64,000 nucleotides of DNA, taken from positions 234,632 through 298,631 of the forward strand of contig NW_006920882.1 in NCBI RefSeq assembly GCF_000417875.1, written 5' to 3'. This DNA comes from Pseudozyma flocculosa PF-1 (taxonomy: Eukaryota; Basidiomycota; Ustilaginomycetes; Ustilaginales; Ustilaginaceae). The position numbers were made by a program, and so were the translations under genes. The notes beneath the pieces are model-generated. The model worked only from the letters and a program-made list of their open reading frames with translations. It had not been told where the DNA came from and did no database searches. The first letter of the stretch is position 1. Each line of letters begins with the position of its first letter. Shown here piece after piece: positions 41,937-52,407 of this stretch.

Positions 41937-43404
41937 ATGACGACCGACCTGGCGAAGCCCACACCGGTTAGTAGCATGGCTGTGTCCCCTATCGTCCCGT
42001 GTGATCGGCGCTACGTCTCCAGTGGAGGAGCACGCGGCATGGCTCTCTGCTTGCCGGGCGGCATAGGCATGGTCGCGGTCTGTGATGTCTGAGTTGGCCT
42101 TGATTGCTGCTTGCAGAGGCTCATGCCGGCTCGCTTCTCCATCAACTCGACCCCGGCGCGGTCCCCTCCTGACAGAACGCCTTTGCGCAGCCGTTCGCGC
42201 TGAGCGCACGGTATGCCGCCGACCGCGGCGCTGCGCCAAAGGGCGAGGATGACTTCGTGCCGGACCTCAACGTGCGGCTCATCTGCCGCGACTGCAAGAT
42301 CGACCCGCCAAACCTCACCGAGGAGTTCGACAGCGGCGACCTCGTCTGCTCCGACTGCGGCCTGGTGGTCGGCGAGAACATCATCGACACCCGATCAGAA
42401 TGTAAGTAGCCAGCGGTTGGCTGATCCCGAGGCTCGCCAGCTCTGGACAAGGGCGCAGCTCGGCGCACGGCAGCAGCTGACATTCATGACCCCGCATCTT
42501 GTCGCTTCCGACCCTGTGGCGCACCGCAGGGCGAACCTTTGCCAACGAGGACGGCGACGACCCTTCGCGTGTCGGTTCGGCGGGCAACCCGCTCCTCGAC
42601 GGCATCAACGAGCAGCTCGAGTCGCGCATCGGCCATCGCGACGGCGGATCGGGCGCCTCGCGCGACCTGCTGCGCACGGCGGGCCGGGCGACGGGCAGCC
42701 GGGACCGCAACATGCTCGACGCCTTCGAGGACATCCAGCGCAAGTGCGACTCGATCCACCTCCCGCGCAGCGTCTCGGACGTGGCCAAGCAGGCCTATCG
42801 CCGAGTCGAGGAGGAAAAGATCCTGCGCGGCAAGAAGCCCGACGCCATCATCGCCGCCGCCATCTACGTGGCGTGCAAGATGAGCCACGTGCCGCGTACC
42901 TTCCCCGAAATCTGCTCCCTCACCAGCGTGTCGAAGAAGCACATCGGTCAGTGTTTCAAGGAGATGCAGCAGGCCTTTGGCCTCAACGCCACGGGCACCG
43001 GCTCGGTCGACGGCTCGCGCGCCAACGGCGACGGCGGCTCCGGCACCTCGACGCCGCTCGGCATCGGCCCCACGGGCGCCGCCGACCTGGTGGGACGGTA
43101 CTGCAACCACCTCGGCCTCGAGATGCCCGTCGTCCGCTCCACCGAGGACATCACGGCCCGCGTGCGCGAGCTCGGCGTGCTCGCCGGCCGCAGCCCGATC
43201 ACCATTGCCGCCGCGTGCATCTACTTTTCCACGATGCTCTGGGGCATCAACAAGGGCGCAAAGAAGATCAGCCAGGCCGCAGGCGTCAGCGACGTCACGA
43301 TCAAGAACTCGTTCAAGGAGCTCCTCAAGCACAAGGAGGCCATCGCCACGCCCGAGATCCTCAAGAAGAGCCCCAAGATGGATCTCTCCCGCCTGACCCT
43401 CTAG
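41937..43404 (+). CDS. SUA7: transcription initiation factor TFIIB
   Basis: Three exons, 41937-41966, 42176-42401 and 42530-43404; 376 residues. The zinc ribbon is C47-x2-C50...C68-x2-C71 (LICRDCKIDPPNLTEEFDSG, then VCSDCGLVVG). The join at exon 3 gives IIDTRSEWRTFANEDGDD, the near-invariant B-reader/B-linker start. Two cyclin folds follow: AFEDIQRKCDSIHLPRSV...KIL...AAIYVACKM, and VGRYCNHLGLEMP...SPITIAAACIYFSTML. TFIIB bridges TBP on DNA and RNA polymerase II. Between the cyclin folds there is a Gly/Ser/Thr-rich insertion (about 255-285) not present in yeast or human TFIIB as I know them. The first exon codes only 10 residues, so the start is less secure than the rest. Confidence 0.95.
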
Positions 43405-44264
43405 CGAAGCGCGTGCATGCGGGCGGACAGCGCCGTGGCCGGCCCTCGTGCGCGTGAGAATCGGGCGAGCGTCGATGTCGCCCACGGCGCCTTGTGCGGT
43501 CCTGACCGCAGCAGCCTCGGGCTTGATTGTATTGAGAAGAGCCTCTCGTCGCCTTGATCTGACCGCGACGGCGCCCCGAACCTGCACTCAAGGGTCCCCC
43601 CTGTCTTGACGAGAACTCTGTCTATTGACTGAAAGGGCGCTCCTGCGGTGAGATCTTGTTGCACAGGAGAGAGAAGTGCCAGAGGACACGTCTCAAGACT
43701 GGCTTCTGCCTCTGCCTGACCATCAATGCCTGTCCTCCAGAGAGTGAGCTGGGAGAAACACAAACATCAGCATCATATTCACACCCTCCCAGCCCCCAAA
43801 TGAGCCACCGTGTCGTGCTCCAGGTGGAAAGAGTTGAGACCCTGTTGAAACACTCTAGAAACGTCAACATCCGACTCCAATCTGACTGCTCCAAGCATCA
43901 TTGCATGCCTGAAGGGCAAGACTAGCAGATGAAGGGCACAAGCAGCAGCAGTCAGACAAGGCTCTCAGGCCCGTTTTCCCAGCCTCGCAGACGTCACGCG
44001 GTGGAGTACTCTCGCGAGCGCGGCAGCTTCGATTCACGGTTGCGCATCGAGACGCGTCGAGCTCGAAAGGGCGAGGGGAAGGAGGAAGAGGATGCACGAT
44101 AGATGGGCGAAGTGTGGAGGATCGAGGTTGGCGGAGCAAAAGAGGGCACGATAGATGAGGGGCGAAGGGAAGGTGGGTGGTGGCGGAGATCGAGGGAAGA
44201 AAGGACGAGGGCGGCCGTCCCGACGGGTCCTCGGGACGGCGCAGCAACCACGGTCGCGCCGCAA
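43405..44264. other. convergent region with a lower-GC patch
   Basis: 860 bases between TFIIB and the GH45-like gene. Bases 43615-43930 are clearly less GC-rich than their surroundings and stay open in both a + frame (43656-43925) and a - frame (43622-43894) of about 90 codons without recognisable domains. Possibly a transferred or mobile-element fragment; unassigned. Confidence 0.4.
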
Positions 44265-45166
44265 TCAGATACCGGCGCACTGTCCGGCCTGCGCAGCGGC
44301 GGTGAGGGCGCCCTGGCACTTGCTGTTCTTGAAGTCGAACTTGAATCCGGCCTTGTTGAAGCCAACGGGTGGCTTGTTGCAGCTCTCCGATGCGAAGTTC
44401 GAGGCCGGGAACTTGTAGTCGTCCTTGCGCTGGCATTGGGAGATTGCCAGAAGGCGCGCGGGACATGCGACGCGTCGGGCCCTACGCTCGATCCAGGGGT
44501 TGTTGGGCAGGTCGGCAATAAAGTAGCAGCCCTTCTTCATGCAAACGTTGTTGCGGACGAGGGAGTCGCACTGGTTGTGAGACTGGGCCTTCATTCCGCC
44601 AAAGTTCTTGGTGTCGAGCCAGGCGGCGCCCGGGTACTGGGTGGGGCAGCCGAGCATGTTCTCGCCCATGCCGGCGGTGGGGGTGAGGAGGTCGATGTCA
44701 TCCGCCTGTGAGAGTCGACGACGAGCGGGAGGGCACGAAGCTCAGTCAGCGACAAAGCCTTACGAAGGAAAGACGCGGTGGCGGCAGGGCATCGCGTGGC
44801 GCACTCACCTTGTCGAGGCCGCCGACGGACGTGACCTGGTAGATGATGTTCTTCGAGGTCCAGCGGTGGACGTCCTCGGGGAGGCCCCTAGCCTTGAGCG
44901 TGGTCTCGTAGCAGGCGCACTCGGTGTCGGCCTCGGAGTGAAGGTTGCCGCTGATGGCCGTGAAGCCGAGGATCGTCTGTCCGTTGGCGTCGGTGAAGGG
45001 GGCCATGTCGGGGCAGGTGTAGGTGAGGTCGCCAGAGGCGCCGGATCCGCACGCCGACTTCATCGACCACGTGTTGGGAATCTGCTGGCCGGCCTTGTTG
45101 CACACCTTGACCGGGTTGTAGACGTCTGCCTTGCCCGACCACGATCCGGACTGGATGCAGCAGTCG
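44265..45166 (-). CDS. divergent GH45 family protein, 5' exon not found
   Basis: Two exons are supported, 45166-44809 and 44705-44265 (265 residues plus a split codon). The first starts at a CTGCAG acceptor inside the catalytic motif, giving DCCIQSGSWSGKAD where GH45 endoglucanases have DCCKPSCxWxGKA. The second starts ADDIDLLTPTAGMG, aligning with the DIxIPGGGVG region that carries the second catalytic aspartate. Both aspartates are therefore kept, while the lysine, proline and third cysteine after DCC are changed. The neighbouring gene is a clear paralogue. No exon with a signal peptide and the TTRY motif was found in the 494 bases upstream: CGCTATAG near 45302-45309 would supply the right residues but is not followed by a GT donor. 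Either the first exon is further away, or the 5' end is broken. Confidence 0.65.
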
Positions 45167-45660
45167 CTGCAGAGGGGAGCGGGTTAGCAGGAAAGGACGA
45201 GGATGGGACGGTGTCAGCACGAGCGATGGCGACGGGAGAGAGAGTTCATAAGCATCGGTGGCCGTGCAGGAAAGCAGACTGGATTGAGATGGAATGATGC
45301 GGCTATAGCGCGACACGACGGGGATGAATGCTTCGAGCGCGCGAGCGATTGAGGAACGAACGATGTGATGAGAGAGAGATGCGAGAGAGGGAGAGATTCG
45401 AGGACAGAGGGAGAGATGCGACGAGGATGCTGGCTACACTCGGCTGACGAAGGAACGGAGGCTCGATGCACCAGGCATTTCGCAAACGTTTTCCACCGCG
45501 AGGAGCAATGTGCCACGGCCCAGAAACCAGACCAGGGGCAGGTGCGGCGACGTCGACGTCGACGTCGATGTCGATGGGGATGTCGATGTCGATGTCGATG
45601 TCGAGGACGACGAAGGACGAACGCACGGACAGACGGACGAGGATCGGTCCAACGGCCGAC
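45167..45660. other. short region between the two GH45 genes
   Basis: Contains GA-rich repeats at about 45371-45420 and an alternating GTCGAC/GATGTC tract at about 45550-45605. The missing first exon of the downstream GH45-like gene would be expected here, but no convincing candidate was seen. Confidence 0.5.
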
Positions 45661-46962
45661 TCACTTGTAGTTGGTCATCCAGGCGCCACGGTCACGACGC
45701 TCCATCTTGAGGGTAGCGTTGTTCTTGGTGGGCTGGGTGACGGCACCGCTGTCGCACTTGCCCGGAGCGGCGCTCTGGCCGCCCGTGCCCTGGTGTCCGT
45801 GGTGCTTGACGCCGTGGCCCTGGTGACCGTGGTGCTTGGGGCTGGGAGCCTGGCCACCCTGGACCGGAGGGACGACAGCGCCGGTGCCGTTGGACGAGGA
45901 GCCAGGGACGACCGGCGCGCTGCCGGCCTGTCCGTTACCGCTAGCCGAACCAGGAGCAGTGACGCCACCGGCCTGGCCAGCACCACCAGTCGAGCCAGTC
46001 GAGCCGGTGGAGCCAGTCGAGCCGGTGGAGCCAGTCGAGCCGGTGGAGCCAGCCGAGCCGGTGGAGCCAGTCGAGCCGGTCGAGCCAGTCGAGCCCGAGC
46101 CGGTAGCGGCACCGGCACCGGCACCGGCACCGGCGCCAGTGGCGGGAGCAGTCGTGCCGGTGGCCGCGTTGTTCCTGGGGTTGGACGAGGCGGCGGCGCT
46201 GCCACGCTTGAAGCCAGCAGTGACGGCCTGGTTGGCGCTGGCGACCTTGAGGGTGCTGGGCTGCTGGCTCATCTCGTCCTTGCGGAGGCATCCCGAGCGC
46301 TGGATGAGGCTAGCGGGGCATCGGACCCGCTTGGGCGTACCGTTGATGATCGGGTTGTCACCCCAGTTCTCGAAGCGCCACTTGCAGCCGGGCTGGAGCG
46401 GGTTGGGCAGCTTGCTGCACGAGCCCTCGTCGCCGACGCCGCCGTACTGCTGTCCCCAGCCCGACGTGTCGCCCCACTGCTTCTGGCAGCCCTGGGGGAA
46501 GGCGCCGACGCCGCCGCCGGGGATCTGGATGTCGATGTTGCCCTGGTTGACGTCGCCACCGATGTTGACGGCCTGGAGAATGATGTTCTTGGCAACCTTG
46601 CCGCCGGTGACGCTCACTTCGTAGCACGAGCAAGACGTCTCGCGCTCGTTGTTGGACGGGAAGGCCGCGTAGGCGAAGGCCACGGACGGGTTCTCAGAGT
46701 CGCTGAACGGCTGCAGGTTGTTGCACAGGTACTGCTCACCGCCGTTGCACGACGACTGGCCGCTGTCGCGGGCGGAGTCGGGGATCAGAGTGACTCCGTC
46801 CTTCTGGCAGATGTCGAGGTTGCTGACGAGATCGGCCTTGCCGCCCCAGGCCGAGGAAGGCTTGCAGCAGTCCCAGTAGCGGGTGGTCATGGAGGCGTTG
46901 GCGACGTTGACCGCCGAGGCCAGGGCCACGGCAAGGAGGACGAAGGAAGCGCGGACAGTCAT
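45661..46962 (-). CDS. secreted GH45 endoglucanase with long low-complexity tail
   Basis: Single exon, 433 residues. A signal peptide is visible (1-23, MTVRASFVLLAVALASAVNV then ANA). The catalytic core follows with TTRYWD31CCKPSS, where D31 corresponds to the catalytic base of GH45, and GNID144IQIPGGGVG, where D144 corresponds to the catalytic acid. Paired cysteines at 32, 33, 52, 72, 80, 111, 113, 159 and others fit the family. The usual DCCKPSC cysteine is serine here (S37). After the core (about 250) comes a linker with STG/GST repeats (290-325), then a Gly/His-rich patch (KHHGHQGHGVKHHGHQGTGG) and a short Lys/Arg end. No carbohydrate-binding module is seen. GH45 enzymes cleave beta-1,4-glucan chains outside the cell. 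Confidence 0.9.
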   Translation of the reverse strand: MTVRASFVLLAVALASAVNVANASMTTRYWDCCKPSSAWGGKADLVSNLDICQKDGVTLIPDSARDSGQSSCNGGEQYLCNNLQPFSDSENPSVAFAYAAFPSNNERETSCSCYEVSVTGGKVAKNIILQAVNIGGDVNQGNIDIQIPGGGVGAFPQGCQKQWGDTSGWGQQYGGVGDEGSCSKLPNPLQPGCKWRFENWGDNPIINGTPKRVRCPASLIQRSGCLRKDEMSQQPSTLKVASANQAVTAGFKRGSAAASSNPRNNAATGTTAPATGAGAGAGAGAATGSGSTGSTGSTGSTGSAGSTGSTGSTGSTGSTGSTGSTGGAGQAGGVTAPGSASGNGQAGSAPVVPGSSSNGTGAVVPPVQGGQAPSPKHHGHQGHGVKHHGHQGTGGQSAAPGKCDSGAVTQPTKNNATLKMERRDRGAWMTNYK

Positions 46963-47266
46963 CTTGGAACGGGCTCGATGAGGCTAGAGCGGGCGAGGTG
47001 GTCGGTCCGACGAGGAGACGGTGAGTCTGGTCCTGTCTGTCAAAGACACGCGACGGAGACGGCGAGAGGTTCTGGGGCAAGAGGAGGAAACAGCAAGCTC
47101 TCTCCTGTCGAAGAAGAAGAAGCGGCTGAGGAGCACGATTGCAGGCAGGCCGGCTGCTGAACGAGAGAGGAGAGGACGAGAGACTGAGAGTCGAAAGAGG
47201 GGGAGATGGAGCTGTGGGAGAGGATGAGGATGGCGAGACGATTGGGGGCTAGGGTGGTTGCTCGCG

Positions 47267-47274
47267 TTTTATAG
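47267..47274 (-). promoter_or_regulatory. TATA box candidate of the secreted GH45 gene
   Basis: CTATAAAA on the minus strand, about 305 bases upstream of the ATG at 46962, implying a fairly long 5' UTR if used. Confidence 0.45.
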
Positions 47275-47637
47275 CCAGCGACAGGGCCGGGGGCCGTCCC
47301 AGCATCTCCGCCGCTTCATCGAAGTGGGCCGCAACGGTCCGGAGGGGTGAAGTCCTCGCCCTGACACGAAGCGCAGGACCGGCGAGTGGGCAAAGGTCAG
47401 GGGCAGCTGTGGGCTCACGGCGGGGAGGGATCGTCCGCATCCTCGGTGAAGGGCAGACGGAGCGCAGCCCCGAGGCAGCCAGAACAATGCGACCGTCCGG
47501 GCGTGGGCAGCGTTGTCGAGTGTGCCCACGGTGTTACAGGTATCGACGGTGCTGTACATACACTGTAGTAGTCACGGCCTCATTGCGGACGTGACGGCAC
47601 GGACAGCCGTGCCAGGCAACCGCCGCCTCGTCGAGCA

Positions 47638-47668
47638 TCGGCGAGCGGCGAGCGGCGAGCGGCGAGCG
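47638..47668. repeat. heptamer tandem repeat (GGCGAGC)n
   Basis: About four direct copies of a seven-base unit in a non-coding stretch. Confidence 0.85.
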
Positions 47669-48610
47669 AGAGGGAGTTCCATCGTCCACGGAGAAGCATC
47701 CTTGGTCTAGCTCGATGATGCGCAGCCAGCCTGCAGCAGCAGCTAGAACGGTGGCCGGCAACCTTCAGGAACGGCTCGGTCGCTTCGAGAGGGGCCGAAG
47801 CGAACCGAAGCAAGGCAGGCAGGCCGGTTGTTGGCCGGCCTAGGTCGAGCTTCGGTGTACGACAACACGAGGGCAGCGAAGGAGGCGGGACTGTGCCCTC
47901 GTACGCAACGTGGCGGTGGTGGCGGCGCCCGATGACCTGATTACCGACGGTATTGCAGGGGGACGCTGCAGCGAACGAGGCTGATTGGCACCACCGATTC
48001 GGCGAGGGATCGAGGCGAGGTGCCTGGCTGGCTGCCTGTGCGAGGGGTCTGAGCGTGGTGACCGGGGCTGTACGTGCGAGGTGGCCTTTCGCCCGTTGAT
48101 GAACGGCAGCTTGTTGCGTGGCACAGGCAGGCTGGTCGCGCCTCGAAGGTGGTTGCACGGCAGCAAGCCGTGCGGCGGGCGCAAGCAGCGAGCAGCTGTC
48201 AACGGTTGTTGGGCGTAACAGGCAGGCGGGCACAGGCGGGCAGGCAGGCAGGGGGGCGTTGCACGAATCCTGCGCGGCCCGAACGACGGCCGAACGCTTT
48301 TGCACGGCGCGCGGCCATCGAACGCGCGCTGTACGTCCACTCTGTCCCCTCGTTGCCTAGCTACGCCAAAGCTGCGCGCCGGCATACATGGTGACCCATC
48401 GATGTATCGTCCTGGTTCCACGACGTCGGACAAAGGTACGGCCCTCGACAAGCTCGACCTGCCTAGGTCAGTCTGCTGTACCCATGCCCAAACGAGCGCT
48501 TCCCGTGGACTAGGCTCGCAGCTAAGCTCAGGCTATTCGACCGACCGGAGATCTCTGCGTCGAGATCAGCAGCACGCCGGCCCACCTGCCCATCGCGTAC
48601 CTTTGCTCCG

Positions 48611-48629
48611 GGTAGCCTAGCCTAGCCTG
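48611..48629. repeat. TAGCCTAGCCTAGCC cluster
   Basis: Complementary-strand version of the GGCTAGGC word family found at 18221-18255 and 30231-30254. Confidence 0.8.
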
Positions 48630-49532
48630 TGAGTTAGGTATGCCTGCCTGCGGCCCTGTCTTCGATCGTTAAGCTCCAGTGCCGAGGGTGGCTGCCGTTG
48701 CACAGACAGACGCGTGCCGCCGCCGTCGTCGTCGTCGCAGCACCCTCACCATACCTACCGTACCATACCTCGACCGCAGGCCAACGTCACTCGGCCTGTC
48801 AGCAAGTGATGCATCCGCAGCGAGACTCCCTGGCTCTCCTGGCCGCCGTCATGCTCGACGCCATGCCACCACGTCCATCCGTTCGTGAGTGCACTCTTAC
48901 GACTGCGCAGTACGTACGCTACCTGATTCTTTGATGGCACGCTGTCCGACGCAGCTCTTCTGTAGCTTTCCGCAGCCAAGTGACACTTACGGCTGTTGCT
49001 GCTCCGAAGAGCCGGCCATCGCCCTCCGCCGTCGATCGATTTACGGTCTGAGCACAAGAAGCTAGCCAAGGCTCAATCACCGAAGGCCAATCAATGAAGG
49101 CAATAGGCAATGAAGCCAACGTGTTATTGCTGCACAGGCGATCAATCCGCCTCCTCTCAAGCAAACGCTTTCTTCGGGCGATGGGTTGCCGTCCTTTGCT
49201 CCCGCCGCCGCCGCTGCCAACAGAGCTGGCGCGTTGACGAAGGGGGTGGAAGCCTCGAGAGGCCCTCGTCCCGCCATTCACTCTTTCTCTCGACCTGACC
49301 AGGCCGTTGAGTTGGTCTGACCGAGCGCGCGCCGTCGAGCGAGGACTGCCGCCCCAACGTCAGATGCCACCTAGTTGCAGAGGCTGACGACGCCATCGTC
49401 GCCTTTGGGCAGGCTCCGACGTGCGACAACGGTGGCGCCTCCTTTCGGTCAAGCCTTGGCCAGGAACGTCGTTTGCGCGCCGGACAACCAGCATGACTGC
49501 GAGGCTTCGTAGGGAGACAAAGAGAGACACAG

Positions 49533-49566
<34 letters not shown>

Positions 49567-49577
49567 CGCGCGCGCGG
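49533..49577. repeat. three-phase dinucleotide tract (AC)n (AG)n (CG)n
   Basis: Three adjoining dinucleotide runs: AC at about 49533-49546, AG at 49547-49566, and CG at 49567-49577. Alternating purine-pyrimidine runs of this type can adopt Z-DNA. It lies about 520 bases upstream of the Svf1 start. Confidence 0.9.
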
Positions 49578-50096
49578 AGGGGGCAGACAGGAGCGAGGAG
49601 CACGGTGAGCCCCAGCAAGCTGCCCGATGGCTGCCCGCCCCGATGCACCGCCCATGACGGCGTGACCTGCTTGCTTGCAGGGCTGGCGGAGAGGCCCGAG
49701 CGCAGGCTGGCGGCGCTCTCTCTCCTCTCTTTTTTTTGGATGGGCGGGCGGGCGGGCGAGCGTGCGTGCGCCGATCAACGGTACGCAGGCAAGGCCGGCC
49801 TGCCTCCCTGCCTGCCTGGCCTGGCCTGCCTCTCTTTTGCCGCGGCGCAGGCGGGTGGCCCCTGTGCGGTCCTCGTTCGCGCGTGGGTTGGCCGCCTCGT
49901 CGCCCTCCTCCACCATCACCTCTGTCACCTCCCTCTCCCGCTCTCGACGTCGCTGGCCGCCTCCGCTGCACCCGCCGCTGCCTGCTACATCTCGCTCTCG
50001 CTGTCTTCTAGCCTCGCTCGCGCCCTCTGCCGACCCCTTCCCGCTCCTCTCTCTTTCTCTCCCTCCTCCCCCTCTTCCCCTGCACGCTCGGCTGCC

Positions 50097-51829
50097 ATGT
50101 CCGGCTGGGGATCCTGGCTCAAGGGCGAGGCCGGCTCTGCGGGCGCCGACGCCACCGCCTCTGCGCCCAACTTCCAGGCCGTCACCGACGCCTTCCAGCA
50201 GGACGCCCTCTACGGACCTCTGGAAAAGTCTGACCTCGAGTGGACCTGCGCCGGTGGCTTCACCACCGAGACCCAGACCTGGTACACGGTCCTCGACGAT
50301 GGCGCGTTTGCGACCAGCCAGATCATCCACTCGGCAGTCGGGTGAGTCACGAATCCCCCTCTCCTTGGCTCCGCGTCGCCTTCCTGGCCCGCACCCTGGC
50401 CGCGGCCCTGACACTTGGCTCTCACGCCGATCTCCGTCCCTCCGTCTCTGCGAACCTTCCCCGTCCGCATCGCCTGGCGGCAGGCTGTGGTACCCGCAGG
50501 TGCAGATGACCTTCAAGTACTTTAACCCCAAGACGGGTGTGAAGATCTGGAAGTCCGTCAATGCGTCCAAGTTTGCCGCCCCGCCCACGGCCAATGCCGC
50601 CGGCCCGAGCGGCGACAAGCGCTCGTCCAAGGCCGAGCAGTTTACCGTGCTGTTCCAGACCGATGACAAGGGCAACGACGCCTACACCATCACGGCCAAC
50701 CTCGACGCCGACCTGCAGCTGTCGTACACCTTTACGCGCCCCTCCGAGACGCTCGGGTGGAAGCTGGGCGCGGGCCCCAAGGGCGGCATGAGCTTCTTTG
50801 GCGCAAACGCCGGCAGCCCCGACGGCTATGTCGTCCATCGCTTCTGGCCCATCGCCATGAGCCAGGGCCACATCATCGCCAAGGGCCAGGCCATCGACGC
50901 CAAGGGCCAGGGCATGTTTGTCCACGCGATCCAGGGCATGCGGCCCAACCTGGTGGCGTCCAAGTGGAACTTTGCCAACTTCCAGGCCGACGACGACAAG
51001 CTCGGCAGGGTGGCGGCCATCATGATGGAGTTCACCACCACCTCGGACTACGGCAGCGCCAAGGGGGGCAGCCAGATCCAGGGCGCGCAGGCGTCGTCGG
51101 GCGCACCCGCCGCCTCGGGCCGCGAGACGATGACGGTCAACATCGGCTCGATCGTAGTCGACGGCAAGCTGGTCTCGGTCACGGCGGCCACCCGCGGCGG
51201 CAAGGCGGCCGACGACGAGNNNNNNNNNNNNNNNNNNNNNNNNNNNNNNNNNNNNNNNNNNNNNNNNNNNNNNNNNNNNNNNNNNNNNNNNNNNNNNNNN
51301 NNNNNNNNNNNNNNNNNNNNNNNNNNNNNNNNNNNNNNNNNNNNNNNNNNNNNNNNNNNNNNNNNNNNNNNNNNNNNNNNNNNNNNNNNNNNNNNNNNNN
51401 NNNNNNNNNNNNNNNNNNNNNNNNNCGCGCGCCCGCCACCTCGACAAGACGCTCGACCAGGACACGGGCTACCAGGCGCCGCAGTCGATCCGGTACACGT
51501 GGGACGGCCCGCTGCTCGACGCGGCGTCGGGCAAGGGCGACGTGGCGGCCAAGGTGGGCGCCGAGCTCACCGTCGACCTGGGCAAGCCCTACCCGAGCTC
51601 CGAGACGCACGGCCTGGTCGACAAGGTCGACGTGCTCGCCGAGATCCCCTATGTCGTGCGCAAGGTGGTCAACGTCGTGGCGGGCACCAAGCCCTACATC
51701 TACCAGACGCTCAACCCGACGACGCTCAGCGTGCAGCTGCCGGAGCAGTACGGCGGCCGCGGCAAGGAGGAGCGCACGCACGAGGTCAAGGGAACGCTCT
51801 TCGAGGAGCACACGTTCATCAGCGCCTGA
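50097..51829 (+). CDS. SVF1: Svf1 family protein (survival factor / ceramide transport), interrupted by an assembly gap
   Basis: Exon 1 is 50097-50341 and exon 2 begins at 50484 (327 codons up to the gap); after the Ns, 51428-51829 codes the C-terminal 133 residues. The N terminus MSGWGSWLKGE is amphipathic, as in Svf1. Family stretches include LEWTCAGGFTTETQTWYTVL, LWYPQVQMTFKYFNPKTG, DLQLSYTFTRPSE, DGYVVHRFWPIAMSQGHI, GMRPNLVASKWNFANF and, after the gap, YQAPQSIRYTWDGPLLDA and KVVNVVAGTKPYIYQTLNPT. Yeast Svf1 protects against oxidative and cold stress, and more recent work links it to ceramide transport from ER to Golgi. The frame before and after the N run differs, so the gap length is not codon-accurate or an intron lies inside it. 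Confidence 0.93.
51220..51425. other. assembly gap (206 N)
   Basis: Run of undetermined bases within the Svf1 coding region. 206 is not a multiple of three relative to the flanking frames. Confidence 1.
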
Positions 51830-52390
51830 TCGGGGCGGCGCCGGCCCCGCTTCCTCCTTCCGCTCATCTATCGTATCTCGACCCTGATATTCTATCCGGC
51901 CGACCAGGCCGGGACCCCCTATACATGCATGTCCATACACTCTCATCGTCTAACGGCTGCATCGCCCGTCGCTGCATGGAACCGGTCCCGAGCGGCTCGC
52001 GCGGCCCACACCCCGCCACAGCGGCCACATCGTCTGCGACTGGCGGCCCTACAGTACTGTACGATCCGCGGACACCGCCGTGTACGCGAGGCAGCTAGCG
52101 CGGCGCTACGAGTGCGGTGCAGCGGTCTCTGCGACAGACGGCGATCCGCGGACCACTGGACGGGCCTGACAGTCCCTACCGTGCTGTCCATGACCGTGCA
52201 ATGCAGTTCTGTACTGCGCGTGTGGCGGAGTGAGGCGTGATAGATTGGGCGTGGGCAAGGGGTGCGGGGCGCAGGATTCCGACGTTGCGACGTCGAGGAC
52301 ACGGCATCGGTCGGGATCCGCACTCGAGGCTGAATAAGTACAGTAATGAACGGCGGGGAGGGAGGGAGCAGGTGCCGGTCGACGGTGAGC

Positions 52391-52407
52391 GGGGGGGGGG
52401 GGGGGGG
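52391..52407. repeat. poly-G run (17 G)
   Basis: Seventeen consecutive G residues in intergenic DNA, comparable with the run at 6141-6156. Confidence 0.9.

Larger units (their letters stand above)
46963..50096. other. 3.1 kb gene-poor region
   Basis: It lies between the secreted GH45 start and the Svf1 start (divergent). It contains the TATA-like site at 47267, the heptamer repeat at 47638-47668, CCTAGCC repeats at 48611-48629 and a dinucleotide tract at 49533-49577. No open frame with domain content was found; the frames listed on both strands overlap heavily and are Arg/Ala/Ser-rich. Confidence 0.5.

Noticed and set aside
45300..45310. CGCTATAG as the missing end of exon 1 for the divergent GH45 gene
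   Set aside because: It would code the right residues before DCC, but is followed by CCGC rather than a GT, GC or AT donor.
45466..47160. 564-codon + frame opposite the GH45 gene
   Set aside because: Antisense shadow made mainly by the STG repeat (reads as GASRA units); the sense product has a signal peptide and catalytic motifs.
47630..47675. Possible CRISPR-like repeat
   Set aside because: It is a directly abutting heptamer microsatellite without spacers, in eukaryotic DNA.
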